A stretch of 64,000 nucleotides of DNA from Butyrivibrio fibrisolvens (GTDB lineage Bacteria > Bacillota > Clostridia > Lachnospirales > Lachnospiraceae): positions 4,588,001 through 4,652,000 of the forward strand of contig NZ_CP146963.1 in the NCBI RefSeq assembly GCF_037113525.1, in the 5' to 3' direction. Under the pieces are notes generated by a model. That model did no database searches. It saw nothing but the letters and a program-made list of their open reading frames with translations, and was not told the origin of the DNA. The position numbers and the translations under genes were made by a program. Shown here one piece after another: positions 25,532 through 34,546 of the stretch (its first letter is position 1; each line of letters starts with the position of its first letter).

Positions 25532-26494
25532 ATGCAGGGAATCAAAATATTATCGGTAGCTGGAATACATCCATCCAAAAAGGTTACCAACGACGATATG
25601 TCAAGGATCGTTGAGACCGATGACGAGTGGATAAGAACCAGAACCGGTATACAGTCAAGATATTTTTGTGAAGATGGCGAATCCTGTGTTTCCATGGCTA
25701 TAGAAGCTTCAAGCAAAGCTTTGGAAAGATCGGGAATCTCCAAAGAAGATATAGGATGTGTTATCTGCGCTACTATTTCAGGGGATTATGCAACTCCTTC
25801 TGTCGCATGTCTTGTGCAGCAGGCGCTTGGTCTTCCTGAGGATATACCGGTACTTGATGTTAACGCAGCCTGTAGCGGATTTATATATGCTCTGTGCGTA
25901 GGAAGAGGCCTTCTTGAAGGCGGTGGTAAAAAATACGGACTTGTTATAGGTATGGAGCAGCTCTCCCGCCTTCTTGATATGACAGACAGAACTACATGCG
26001 TACTCTTTGGAGACGGCGGCGGTGCTGCTGTAATCGAAAAGGACGAAGAGGCTCTTTTCCGTCAGGTACTTGGAGCAAGAGGCGGCAAGGAAATATCCTG
26101 TCTTGGAGCAGGTAATGACGAAAGCTTCGTTCAGATGGACGGCAAGGCAGTTTTCAGATTTGCAGTATGGGCTATGCCTAAATGCATTGATGATCTTCTG
26201 GCTATTAACGATGGCAACAGCATAACTCTTTCAGATATCGACCACGTTGTATGTCATCAGGCTAACTCCCGTATCATCGACCATGTTGTCAAAAAATCCA
26301 AAGAAGACCCTTCCAAGTTCTATAAAAATCTCGATCATTTCGGAAATACAAGTGCCGGCTCTATACCACTTGCGCTCTCGGAATTGTACGAGTCAGGGCA
26401 GCTGAAAAAAGGCAACAAGCTTATCCTTGTCGGATTTGGCGCAGGACTTACCTGGGGCGGAGTAATGATAAGCTTTGAAGGTGGAAAAGCTTGA
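25532..26494 (+). CDS. fabH: 3-oxoacyl-ACP synthase III
   Basis: A 320-aa condensing enzyme that starts fatty acid synthesis by joining acetyl-CoA (or a branched acyl-CoA) to malonyl-ACP. The Cys-His-Asn triad is visible: Cys near 113 in AACSGF, His near 242 in CHQAN and Asn near 272 in GNTSAGS. Length is standard. It begins 18 nt after accA. Only one fabH is seen here. Confidence 0.96.
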   Translation: MQGIKILSVAGIHPSKKVTNDDMSRIVETDDEWIRTRTGIQSRYFCEDGESCVSMAIEASSKALERSGISKEDIGCVICATISGDYATPSVACLVQQALGLPEDIPVLDVNAACSGFIYALCVGRGLLEGGGKKYGLVIGMEQLSRLLDMTDRTTCVLFGDGGGAAVIEKDEEALFRQVLGARGGKEISCLGAGNDESFVQMDGKAVFRFAVWAMPKCIDDLLAINDGNSITLSDIDHVVCHQANSRIIDHVVKKSKEDPSKFYKNLDHFGNTSAGSIPLALSELYESGQLKKGNKLILVGFGAGLTWGGVMISFEGGKA

Positions 26495-26585
26495 GATCAG
26501 ATACCATCCTGGCTAATAAAATAAAGATGGAAACAGATCTTTTATCAAAAATATAAATCATTTCTGAATAGTAAAGAGGACTGGT

Positions 26586-27515
26586 ATGAATTATTTAAAT
26601 AATATACTTGGAACAAAATATCCGATCATTCAGGGAGCCATGGCCAACATCGCGACAGGCGCATTTGCAGCAGCATGTTCTAATGCAGGCGGACTTGGAA
26701 TCATTGCTACAGGCGGTATGACTCCTGATGTTCTGAGAAAAGAAATTGAAGATGCAAGAAAGATAACAGATAAGCCTTTCGGCGTTAATCTCATGCTCAT
26801 GCATCCTCAGACTGATGAATTCGTAAAGATCGTATGTGAGGAAAAAATTCCTTTCGTAACAACTGGTGCCGGTAATCCGGGTAAGTATATGGATCAGTTT
26901 AAAAAGGCAGGAATTTTTGTAATGCCTGTTGTTGCTGCTCCTATTCTTGCAAAGCACCTTGAAGACTGCGGTGCTGATGCGATCATTGCTGAAGGATGCG
27001 AATCCGGAGGACATATCGGAGAGATGACAACAATGACACTTGTTCCTCAGGTGTGCGATGTTGTAAATATCCCTGTAATCGCAGCAGGCGGCGTAGCAGA
27101 CAACAGACAGATGCGCGCAGTACTTGAGCTTGGAGCTTGCGGTGTACAGGTTGGAACATGTCTTCTTGGATCTATCGAATGTCCTATTCATGACAATTAT
27201 AAAGAGGCGATCATCAAGGCTAAAGGAAGTGACACCATCGTTACAGGACGTATCGGCGGAACTCCCGTACGTGTTCTTAAAAACAAGATGGCTCGCGAGT
27301 ATGTTGCCAAGGAAAAAGAGGGTGCAACACTTGAAGAGCTTGAAAAATATACACTTGGATCACTAAGAAGAGCTGTATTTGAAGGTGATACAAGAACTGG
27401 TTCTCTTATGACAGGTCAGACCTGCGGACAGGTGACAAGCGTAAGGCCTGTAGCAGATATATTTGCAGACCTTTGCAGGGGGTTAGATTTCAGCAAAGTC
27501 AAAGAGGCTATATAA
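26586..27515 (+). CDS. fabK: Enoyl-ACP reductase II (FMN-dependent)
   Basis: A 309-aa flavoprotein that reduces the enoyl-ACP double bond using NADH. The TIM-barrel signature is present: PIIQGAMANIATG, GVNLMLMHP, ECESGGH-like EGCESGGHIGEMTTM and the FMN-binding AAGGVADNRQ and GVQVGTCLLGS. It belongs to the nitronate monooxygenase-like superfamily, but its place between fabH and fabD marks it as FabK. FabK replaces FabI in many Firmicutes and makes them insensitive to triclosan. AGAGGA lies before the ATG. Confidence 0.93.
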   Translation: MNYLNNILGTKYPIIQGAMANIATGAFAAACSNAGGLGIIATGGMTPDVLRKEIEDARKITDKPFGVNLMLMHPQTDEFVKIVCEEKIPFVTTGAGNPGKYMDQFKKAGIFVMPVVAAPILAKHLEDCGADAIIAEGCESGGHIGEMTTMTLVPQVCDVVNIPVIAAGGVADNRQMRAVLELGACGVQVGTCLLGSIECPIHDNYKEAIIKAKGSDTIVTGRIGGTPVRVLKNKMAREYVAKEKEGATLEELEKYTLGSLRRAVFEGDTRTGSLMTGQTCGQVTSVRPVADIFADLCRGLDFSKVKEAI

Positions 27516-27613
27516 ATCTTATAAATTTGAATGATGTTATGAATAAGGTTGTTCAATATATAAAGAGATATAAATGATATATCTCATGAATAGTATTTAT
27601 GGAAAGGGAATAT

Positions 27614-28573
27614 ATGAAAAAAGCTATATTATATGCCGGTCAAGGCGCTCAGCATGCAGGTATGGGCAAGGATCTGTATGAAAAGTATACAACATTTGCA
27701 AAAGCCTTCGACTGCGCAAACGACGTTCTGGATTTCGATCTTCACAAGCTCTGTTTCGAAGATCCAGATGGAGAGCTTATCAAAACTCAGTATACACAGC
27801 CCTGCATGGTTGCATTTGCTGCAGGTATGACAGCGCTTCTTAAAGAAAACGGATTTGAAGCTGATTACGTCGCAGGTCTTTCACTTGGCGAATATTCAGC
27901 ATTAGAAGCTGCAGGTGTTCTTAGCGCAAGAGAGGCAATTGAGCTTGCAGCATTCAGAGGAAAGGCAATGGCCAAGGCTGCAGAAGAAATCGACTGCGGC
28001 ATGAGCGCTGTCCTTAATCTTGAGGAGGATGTTCTTAACGAGTGCTGCGAAAAGGCAAGCAAGGAAACAGGCGAAGTAGTTATGATCTGTAACTTCAACT
28101 GCCCGGGCCAGCTCGTTATAAGCGGCCAGAAAGCTGCCGTAGATAAAGCAGGCGAGTATGCAAAGGAAGCCGGCGCTAAGCGCGTTCTTCCACTTTCTGT
28201 AAGCGGACCATTCCATACAAGCTTCATGAAGAGCGCCGGTGATGCTCTTTCAGATAAGTTCAAAGATATCTCCTGGGGCAAGGAATCAATCACAGTTCTC
28301 TATGATTATTTGGGAAAAGAAAATGAAGAAGGCCTTTCAATAGAGGATCTTTTAGTAAAACAGGTTCAGAGTCCTGTTCGTATGGAAGCTATCATCAGAC
28401 GCTTATTTGAACTTGGCGTTAGAGAATTCGTAGAAGTTGGTCCAGGACATGCACTTTCAGGCTTTATCAAAAAGACTGCTAAAGCTATCGGCGTAGATGA
28501 TTATGTGATCTACGGAGTAGAGACAGCTGCAGAATTCGAAGAGATGCTTTCGCAAAAGATGTTAACAGCATAA
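27614..28573 (+). CDS. fabD: Malonyl-CoA:ACP transacylase
   Basis: A 319-aa transferase that loads malonyl groups onto ACP. The start motif YAGQGAQHAGMG, the nucleophile Ser in GLSLGEYSAL (near residue 89), and the catalytic His in SGPFHTSFM (near 200) are present. The ATG at 27614 is chosen over 27599 because the AAAGGGA between them is placed as its ribosome binding site. Confidence 0.95.
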   Translation: MKKAILYAGQGAQHAGMGKDLYEKYTTFAKAFDCANDVLDFDLHKLCFEDPDGELIKTQYTQPCMVAFAAGMTALLKENGFEADYVAGLSLGEYSALEAAGVLSAREAIELAAFRGKAMAKAAEEIDCGMSAVLNLEEDVLNECCEKASKETGEVVMICNFNCPGQLVISGQKAAVDKAGEYAKEAGAKRVLPLSVSGPFHTSFMKSAGDALSDKFKDISWGKESITVLYDYLGKENEEGLSIEDLLVKQVQSPVRMEAIIRRLFELGVREFVEVGPGHALSGFIKKTAKAIGVDDYVIYGVETAAEFEEMLSQKMLTA

Positions 28574-28653
28574 TTCTGATTTCTTATTTGTGAATCAGGT
28601 ATCAGGAATATTATTAGAATATTTTTTATTCATGAAATAAAGAGGAATAACTA

Positions 28654-29415
28654 ATGAGTGAAACAAAAAGATGTGCCGTTATCACAGGAGGAAGCCGCGG
28701 TATTGGAAGAGCGATCGCAACTTCTTTTGCCAGAAAAGGTTATGACCTTGTGATCGGATACGCCGGTAACAGCGCTAAAGCTGATGAAACAAGAGAGCTT
28801 TGTTTTAGTGCAGCTACGGAAAAAGGAAAAGATATACGAGTAATATCCGTTCAGGGAGACGTTTCTACAGAGGAAGGTGCTAAAGCCTTAACAGAAACTG
28901 CCATGAACGAATTTGGACGAATCGATGTCCTTGTTAATAACGCAGGTATCACAAGAGATGGCCTTCTCATGAGAATGAACACTTCTGATTTTGATGATGT
29001 TATCTCAACAAACCTTCGCGGCGCTTTCCTTATGACAAGGGAAGTTACAAGGCCTATGATGAAGCAGCGCTATGGCCGTATCATCAATCTTTCAAGTATT
29101 GTTGGTCTTCACGGTAACGCAGGTCAGATCAACTATTCTGCAAGTAAGGCAGGTCTTATAGGTCTTACAAAGTCTACAGCCAAGGAGCTTGCTTCAAGAA
29201 ATATTACATGTAATGCGATAGCTCCAGGATTCATCAACACAGATATGACCAAGGAGATGACAGATGCTGCCAAGGAGGCAACCTTTGCAACTATCCCTAT
29301 GAAGAAGGCGGGCGAGCCTGAGGATATAGCAAATGCAGCTACTTTCCTTGCATCTGAAAAGTCATCCTATATCACAGGTCAGGTTCTTGGAGTTGATGGC
29401 GGCATGGGATGCTGA
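28654..29415 (+). CDS. fabG: 3-oxoacyl-ACP reductase
   Basis: A 253-aa short-chain dehydrogenase that reduces the keto group with NADPH. The cofactor motif GGSRGIGRA is at residues 11-19, NNAGITRDG is in the middle, and the catalytic Ser-Tyr-Lys are in NLSSIVG, INYSASK (Tyr near 159, Lys near 163). Length is standard. AGAGGA lies 7-8 nt before the start. Confidence 0.96.
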   Translation: MSETKRCAVITGGSRGIGRAIATSFARKGYDLVIGYAGNSAKADETRELCFSAATEKGKDIRVISVQGDVSTEEGAKALTETAMNEFGRIDVLVNNAGITRDGLLMRMNTSDFDDVISTNLRGAFLMTREVTRPMMKQRYGRIINLSSIVGLHGNAGQINYSASKAGLIGLTKSTAKELASRNITCNAIAPGFINTDMTKEMTDAAKEATFATIPMKKAGEPEDIANAATFLASEKSSYITGQVLGVDGGMGC

Positions 29416-29571
29416 GATTAGCATAGATAAGTATTTAGTATATTAGTTCATGTTATTAAATACTTTTGATATATGTCTTTAGTTATCTTCAATATGTATT
29501 TCTAAATGAAATCACTTAGTTTGCAATAGCGTTTTTTATTATTGAGTATCAAGAATTTATAAGGAGTTTTT

Positions 29572-30861
29572 ATGCGTAGAGTCGTCGTAACAGGAATTGG
29601 AACCGTTAACCCTACCGGCAACAGCGTTTCAGAAAGCTGGGATGCTATCAGGAATGGTGAGTGCGGAATTGGCCCCATAACTTATTTTGACACAACAGAT
29701 TTTAAGGTTAAGGTTGCCGGTGAAGTTAAGGATTTCGATGTTTCAAAGCGTCTTAACAAGCGTGAAGCAAGACGTATGGCACCGTTCACACAGTATGCTT
29801 TATATGCTGCAGAAGAAGCTATCCTTGATTCAGGTCTTGTGGATCAGAACCAGAAGGATGAAGAGGGCAAAGAGATACCTTTTTATGAAGCAAAGGTAAA
29901 TGCAGATGAAGCTGCAAACTGCGGCGTTATCATTTCAAGTGGTATCGGCGGCATCGGTATCATCGAGCAGGAGCATACAAGAGGTCAGGAAAGAGGCTGG
30001 GAGCGTGTATCTCCTTTCTATATTCCAACTTCTATCTCAAATATGGCTGCCGGAAGAGTTGCTATATCCCACGGCCTTAAGGGTATGTGTACATGTCCTG
30101 TTACAGCCTGCGCAGGCGGAACTAATGCTGTAGGTGATGCCTTCCACAGAGTACGTGACGGCTATGAAGATGTTATGGTATGCGGCGGTGCAGAAGGTTC
30201 TATCACTCCTTTATCAATCGGTGGATTCTCTTCTATGACAGCACTTTCCTACTCAGAAGATCCTGAGCGTGCAAGTATTCCTTTTGACGCAGACAGAAGC
30301 GGATTTGTTATGGGCGAAGGAAGCGGCGTACTTGTTCTTGAAGAGCTTGAACATGCCAAGAAAAGAGGCGCTCACATCTATGCTGAGATCGTTGGATACG
30401 GCGCTAACTGCGATGCTTATCACATCACTGCTCCAGACCCTGAAGGAAACGGTGCAGCAGATTGTATGAGACTTGCTCTTAAGGATGCAGGAATCAAGGC
30501 TTCTGACATCTCTTATATCAACGCTCATGGTACATCAACTCACCTTAACGATGCAGGCGAGACCAAGGCTATCAAGAAGGTATTTGGCGATGATGCTTAC
30601 AAGGTTCCTGTATCAAGTACAAAATCTATGACAGGTCATCTTCTTGGCGGCGCTGGCGGAGTTGAAGCGGTATTCTGCGTAAAGGCTGTAGATGAGGGAT
30701 TTATTCCAGCAACTATCGGTTACAAGAATCCTGATCCGGAGTGCGATCTTGATATCGTTCCTAATGAAGGAAGAAACGCAGATGTTGAATACGCAATGAG
30801 TAACTCCCTTGGATTTGGCGGCCACAATGCATGCCTTATATTCAAGAAGTATACTGCTTAA
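29572..30861 (+). CDS. fabF: 3-oxoacyl-ACP synthase II
   Basis: A 429-aa elongating condensing enzyme. The Cys-His-His triad is visible: Cys near 180 in TACAGGTNA, His near 318 in AHGTST and His near 356 in MTGHLLGGAGG. An insertion of about 15 residues follows position 85 (QNQKDEEGKEIPFYEAKV) compared with short family members. AAGGAG lies before the ATG. No fabB is seen, so FabF probably does all elongation steps. Confidence 0.96.
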   Translation: MRRVVVTGIGTVNPTGNSVSESWDAIRNGECGIGPITYFDTTDFKVKVAGEVKDFDVSKRLNKREARRMAPFTQYALYAAEEAILDSGLVDQNQKDEEGKEIPFYEAKVNADEAANCGVIISSGIGGIGIIEQEHTRGQERGWERVSPFYIPTSISNMAAGRVAISHGLKGMCTCPVTACAGGTNAVGDAFHRVRDGYEDVMVCGGAEGSITPLSIGGFSSMTALSYSEDPERASIPFDADRSGFVMGEGSGVLVLEELEHAKKRGAHIYAEIVGYGANCDAYHITAPDPEGNGAADCMRLALKDAGIKASDISYINAHGTSTHLNDAGETKAIKKVFGDDAYKVPVSSTKSMTGHLLGGAGGVEAVFCVKAVDEGFIPATIGYKNPDPECDLDIVPNEGRNADVEYAMSNSLGFGGHNACLIFKKYTA

Positions 30862-30877
30862 TTATTGGGGCTTTGCC

Positions 30878-31050
30878 TTTCAGGGGCGTGACTTAATAAA
30901 ATCATAAGCCTCATGTGAAAAAATTCTAGATTCTTCTAAGTGTCTTATCCGCTGACGTGAACACGCTGTACTTTCGCTCCTAAGACACTAAGAATAATCA
31001 AGAATTTTTTCAAAATCGGCTTATGACTTTATTAAGTCACGCCCCTGAAA
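30878..31050. repeat. Long-hairpin element, family A copy 2 (reverse orientation)
   Basis: About 173 nt. Outer arm TTTCAGGGGCGTGACTTAAT pairs with ATTAAGTCACGCCCCTGAAA, then AATAAAATCATAAGCC with its partner. Read on the minus strand the core is GTGTCTTAGGAGC...GCGGATAAGACAC with CGTGTTCACG inside, as in copy 1. The outer arms share no sequence with copies 1 and 3. It sits between fabF and fabZ, within an otherwise continuous operon. Confidence 0.88.
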
Positions 31051-31111
31051 TCCAAGTTTCCGTAATATTTATATAGTTATTGAATCATAATAGTGAATTA
31101 AGAGGTGACAT

Positions 31112-31576
31112 ATGTCATTACCTAAGGAACCAAGAGAAAATCCAAATAAGCTTAGTGCTAAGGAAATCGCGGGGATACTTCCGCATCGTTATCCTTTCGC
31201 GCTTGTAGATGTCATAGAAGATTATGAGCCTGGAGCGTGGGCTATTGGAAGAAAATGCGTTACTATGAATGAGCCGTTCTTCCAGGGACACTTTCCGGGT
31301 GAGCCTATTATGCCAGGTGTACTTCTTCTTGAAGCACTGGCGCAAACAGGGGCTGTGGCTCTTCTTTCAATGCCGGAGAACAGGGGGAAGATTGCTCTGT
31401 TTGGTGGTGTTAATAAGGCTCGTTTTAAGAAGCAGGTTGTTCCGGGGGATGTTGTAGAGCTTAAGTGCGAGCTGGTTCGTCAGGAAGGGCCTCTTGGTAT
31501 TGCAAGTGCTGAGGCTCGTGTTGATGGCAAGATTGCAGTTAAAGCTGAGCTTATGTTTGCCGTATCAATGGATTAA
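31112..31576 (+). CDS. fabZ: 3-hydroxyacyl-ACP dehydratase
   Basis: A 154-aa hot-dog-fold enzyme that dehydrates 3-hydroxyacyl-ACP. The family motif LPHRYPFALVD with the catalytic His (near residue 26) and GHFPGEPIMPGVLLLEALAQ with the catalytic Glu are intact. AGAGGT lies before the ATG. It ends the fatty acid cluster. The distance from fabF is 250 nt and filled by a family A hairpin element; accB, which often lies here in other clostridia, is missing. Confidence 0.96.
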   Translation: MSLPKEPRENPNKLSAKEIAGILPHRYPFALVDVIEDYEPGAWAIGRKCVTMNEPFFQGHFPGEPIMPGVLLLEALAQTGAVALLSMPENRGKIALFGGVNKARFKKQVVPGDVVELKCELVRQEGPLGIASAEARVDGKIAVKAELMFAVSMD

Positions 31577-31592
31577 ATATAGTAATTTGTAT

Positions 31593-31790
31593 TTTTTGAT
31601 CAAAAAGATATACATTTTTGTCAAAAACATATAGTCGCTAATAGTTCAAAATACAGATTAACGCTAAATTATAAGTCTTTTTTACATTGATTCTTCTTTT
31701 TGATCTATAAAACTGTTATACTTAAAGTGCAATAAATTTTTTAATTAACAGGATGAATTAATTGTATTTTGATCGTTATCAAGAACAATT
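31593..31790 (+). promoter_or_regulatory. Operator-like palindromes upstream of the MarR gene
   Basis: Between fabZ and the regulator gene are the perfect palindrome TTTTTGATCAAAAA (31593-31606) and a longer inverted repeat (31760-31790) built from AATTGT...ACAATT outer arms and TTGAT-CGTT-ATCAA inner arms. MarR proteins often bind such sites near their own start, so autoregulation is likely. The first palindrome may also act in ending the fab transcript. No gene is present in 31577-31826. Confidence 0.5.
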
Positions 31791-31826
31791 AGTCAAATAT
31801 GTTTTTTAGTATAGCAGGAGGCAAAG

Positions 31827-32309
31827 ATGGATAAGCTTAGCAAGGCTCTATCAGATATTTACAGTAAATTCAGGATACATTTTTATATGCAGATCTTTTC
31901 AAATTTTGAAACACGTGAAGCAACGCTCACGACTGTTGAGACTTTCAGTATGGAATGTATCAGCGCTCTTAAGAATCCAACCATAGCTGAATTTGCTCAT
32001 ATGATGAATATCTCTGCGCCTAATGCAGCGTACAGGGTCAACAGTCTTCTTCAGAAGGGCTATATTGAGAAAATTCAGTCCAAAGAAGATCAGCGTGAGT
32101 ACCATATACGTCCAACTAAAAAATACATAAACTATTCTAATATCTATGAGTCATATCTTAAGACTATAGATGAAAGATGCAAAGAGCGTTTTTCAGAGGA
32201 AGACTATAACAAGCTCAAAGAGATGCTTAATATCATCGACACCGAGCTTATGCCGGAGTTGAATCTTGAGCATATCAAAAAGGCTTCCAAAAAGAACAAA
32301 GGGAACTGA
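31827..32309 (+). CDS. MarR family transcriptional regulator
   Basis: A 160-aa winged-helix repressor. The helix-turn-helix is PTIAEFAHMMNISAPNAAYRVNSL (about residues 51-74, in two parts), and the wing is QSKEDQREYHIRPT. Flanking helices form the dimer. It lies 250 nt after fabZ, so it could be a FabT-like regulator of fatty acid genes, but it is 3 nt upstream of a TerB-domain gene and must be coexpressed with it. GGAGG lies before the ATG. The ligand is unknown. Confidence 0.88.
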   Translation: MDKLSKALSDIYSKFRIHFYMQIFSNFETREATLTTVETFSMECISALKNPTIAEFAHMMNISAPNAAYRVNSLLQKGYIEKIQSKEDQREYHIRPTKKYINYSNIYESYLKTIDERCKERFSEEDYNKLKEMLNIIDTELMPELNLEHIKKASKKNKGN

Positions 32310-32312
32310 TAG

Positions 32313-34481
32313 ATGATTCCCGATGGCTCTCTTCGTTATGATATCTTAGATTATTCCAATAACAAATATAATATAAAGCCAATTTATCCGTGGACTCTTC
32401 TGCCTGAGTATGCAGTGCTCAGGCATGAGAGTTCTCTTAAATGGTACGCACTTTTTATGAATGTGGACGGTCAGCGCCTGGGTCTTACCCCCGGGCGTAT
32501 TTATGATGTCATAGATCTACGCTGTCCCGACGCTGAGATTCCATCTCTTTTGGAAAAAGAGGGATTTCTTCCTGCGTACCATATGAGTAAAAAGAACTGG
32601 GTAACGATCCTTTTGGATGGGAGTGTGGCGCTTGATGAGATCATAAAGCTATTGGATGAAAGTTATGAGATAACAAGGGATAGGAAAGATATTTCGGCTT
32701 CCTCTAATGGAAATCAAAGAAATATAAATGATGATAGATATCTTGGATCTGATACTGTTAATAAATCTATTAATAAGTCGATAGATTATCATAAATCAAT
32801 AGATATAGATTATCCCAAGACTAGCGGCAGTTCCGATTATTCAGACAACTACTCTAATACAGGTAATGTTGTCTTTACAGGAACATACAAGGACCAGCCA
32901 TTATCATTTGGTGGCCGCAGACATGTAGATGAAAGCCTTCCTCCAAGAATAGCTGAGATGAAGGCCTTATATAACGTTATTGATTCAAGGCCTGGAGCTG
33001 ATGGATATTATTTCTACAAGCAGGGTAAGTTCATGGAAGATTATGAGGAAAGCTATGACTTCCATGGAAGGTTCATGCGCTTTTTCCCAACATATCATGT
33101 CATGAACAATGACCAGCTCCGCGGCTATTTTGATTTTAGAAGACGAATAAGAGAGGGAGATACTGATACTAATTCCATCTCCTTTGTGTATGTATACCTT
33201 TACGAACTTTTATGCAATATTGGTGTATCTGATCCTGAGGATGGATTTAGGAAGATCCTTCACATAGATGAAGTTTTTGGTAAGGTCGATACCTCTATGC
33301 ATGACTATATCAAGGAATGGCTCATCGACTACGTGGTTTATTATGACCTTCCTGTAAGTCTTCTTGAAGGCATCTATGACAAGGGTGTTGATGATAGTCT
33401 GTCTACTCTTTTTAGTTATGAAAAATATATTTTGGAAGCTACGGATCGGAGTAAGAATTCTTTAAAAGAAAACGACAATTCTTCTGAATCAGAAAATGAT
33501 GAGTTTAATTTAAGTGAAGAAGATACTCATAAGATTTTTGAAGCAATTGATGCTCTCTCCTCCTATTCTCTTTCGGGTTCTTTGTTCTATAGGAAGAATC
33601 CTAAGGATATGGAAGAGATCGCGGTCAGGGCTTATAGAGCCATATCCCTCTTTTATCAGGAACATGACAAGCCTATGCTCCTTGAGAAGTGTTTTGGAGC
33701 AAGGGGAATCTATCCTTATCACATGTTCAGGAAGGCCCTCTTCTACGACCACTTAAGGTACGACAACTACGAATACCGCTTTAGCAGCTGCCGCGTTTAC
33801 AGGTGCAAAGAGGGTCACTGGAGCGTTGAAACTTACAGAGAGATAAATGGTAAGAGCAGCGACCTTGGCGCCATCTGCAGGGAGATAGACAGACTGTGCA
33901 GACGGAAGTTTTCTTTTGGGCATCCGCTTCAGCAAAAGCTTAATCTCCCGCTTGTGATCCAGGCTATAACTGATGAGATTGATGCTTATATCAGGAAAAA
34001 AGAGGAAGCTGCAAGGCCTAAGATACATATCGATTTTGATAAATTATCTGGTATCAGAAAGGATGCTGCTTATACAAGAGAGCAGCTCATTACAGCTGAA
34101 GAGATGTCTGATGAAGATGAGTTTATGGCGTTTGATGATAGTAAGGCTGCTTCCTTTGAAGAAGATATTGTTAGTGGTACTGTTCAAGAGATTGATAATA
34201 TGAGTAATGATGCTGTGGTTAACACAAATGTTGAAGCTGCAACATCGTCATCAATTCTCTCAGAGCACCAGCTGAAAATCGTTAATCTCCTGCTCTCGGG
34301 AGGAAACGTAAGTGAATATGTCTCAGCTAATCACCTTATGCTATCTATAGAAATAGATTCGATCAATGAGGTTATGTACGATGAAATAGGCGATACTGTC
34401 ATTGAATTTGACGGGGAGTCTCCTACTCTTGTTGAAGATTATGTAGAGGATATTAAAGAGATTCTTGGGATTGGTCAGTAA
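32313..34481 (+). CDS. MmcQ/YjbR - TerB-N - TerB-C multidomain protein
   Basis: A 722-aa protein. Residues about 1-115 look like an MmcQ/YjbR DNA-binding-like domain (KWYALFMNV, DVIDLRC, LPAYHMSKKNWVTILLDG). A Ser/Asn/Asp-rich linker (about 120-190) follows. Then comes TerB-N (PPRIAEMKALYNVIDSRP onward, with YYFYKQGKFMEDYEE), and TerB-C at the end (about 570-722: PKIHIDFDKLSGIRKDAA and the IDSINEVMYDEIGDTVIE core). TerB-N/TerB-C proteins are known from Ter-linked stress and phage-response systems, often with a BrxD-type ATPase and an Lhr-like helicase. Both partners are found in this window at 48033-49418 and 54129-56594, but are not adjacent. It is translationally coupled to the MarR gene. 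Confidence 0.8.
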   Translation: MIPDGSLRYDILDYSNNKYNIKPIYPWTLLPEYAVLRHESSLKWYALFMNVDGQRLGLTPGRIYDVIDLRCPDAEIPSLLEKEGFLPAYHMSKKNWVTILLDGSVALDEIIKLLDESYEITRDRKDISASSNGNQRNINDDRYLGSDTVNKSINKSIDYHKSIDIDYPKTSGSSDYSDNYSNTGNVVFTGTYKDQPLSFGGRRHVDESLPPRIAEMKALYNVIDSRPGADGYYFYKQGKFMEDYEESYDFHGRFMRFFPTYHVMNNDQLRGYFDFRRRIREGDTDTNSISFVYVYLYELLCNIGVSDPEDGFRKILHIDEVFGKVDTSMHDYIKEWLIDYVVYYDLPVSLLEGIYDKGVDDSLSTLFSYEKYILEATDRSKNSLKENDNSSESENDEFNLSEEDTHKIFEAIDALSSYSLSGSLFYRKNPKDMEEIAVRAYRAISLFYQEHDKPMLLEKCFGARGIYPYHMFRKALFYDHLRYDNYEYRFSSCRVYRCKEGHWSVETYREINGKSSDLGAICREIDRLCRRKFSFGHPLQQKLNLPLVIQAITDEIDAYIRKKEEAARPKIHIDFDKLSGIRKDAAYTREQLITAEEMSDEDEFMAFDDSKAASFEEDIVSGTVQEIDNMSNDAVVNTNVEAATSSSILSEHQLKIVNLLLSGGNVSEYVSANHLMLSIEIDSINEVMYDEIGDTVIEFDGESPTLVEDYVEDIKEILGIGQ

Positions 34482-34502
34482 CTCTGATTGAGGAATGATA
34501 CC

Positions 34503-34545
34503 AAAAAACGAATTGGCAGCGTTCATGCTGTCAATTCGTTTTTTC
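34503..34545. terminator. Bidirectional intrinsic terminator
   Basis: AAAAAACGAATTG-GCAGC pairs with GCTG-T-CAATTCGTTTTTT around a short loop. It serves the converging TerB-domain and DUF4143 ATPase genes. Confidence 0.88.
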
Positions 34546-34546
34546 A

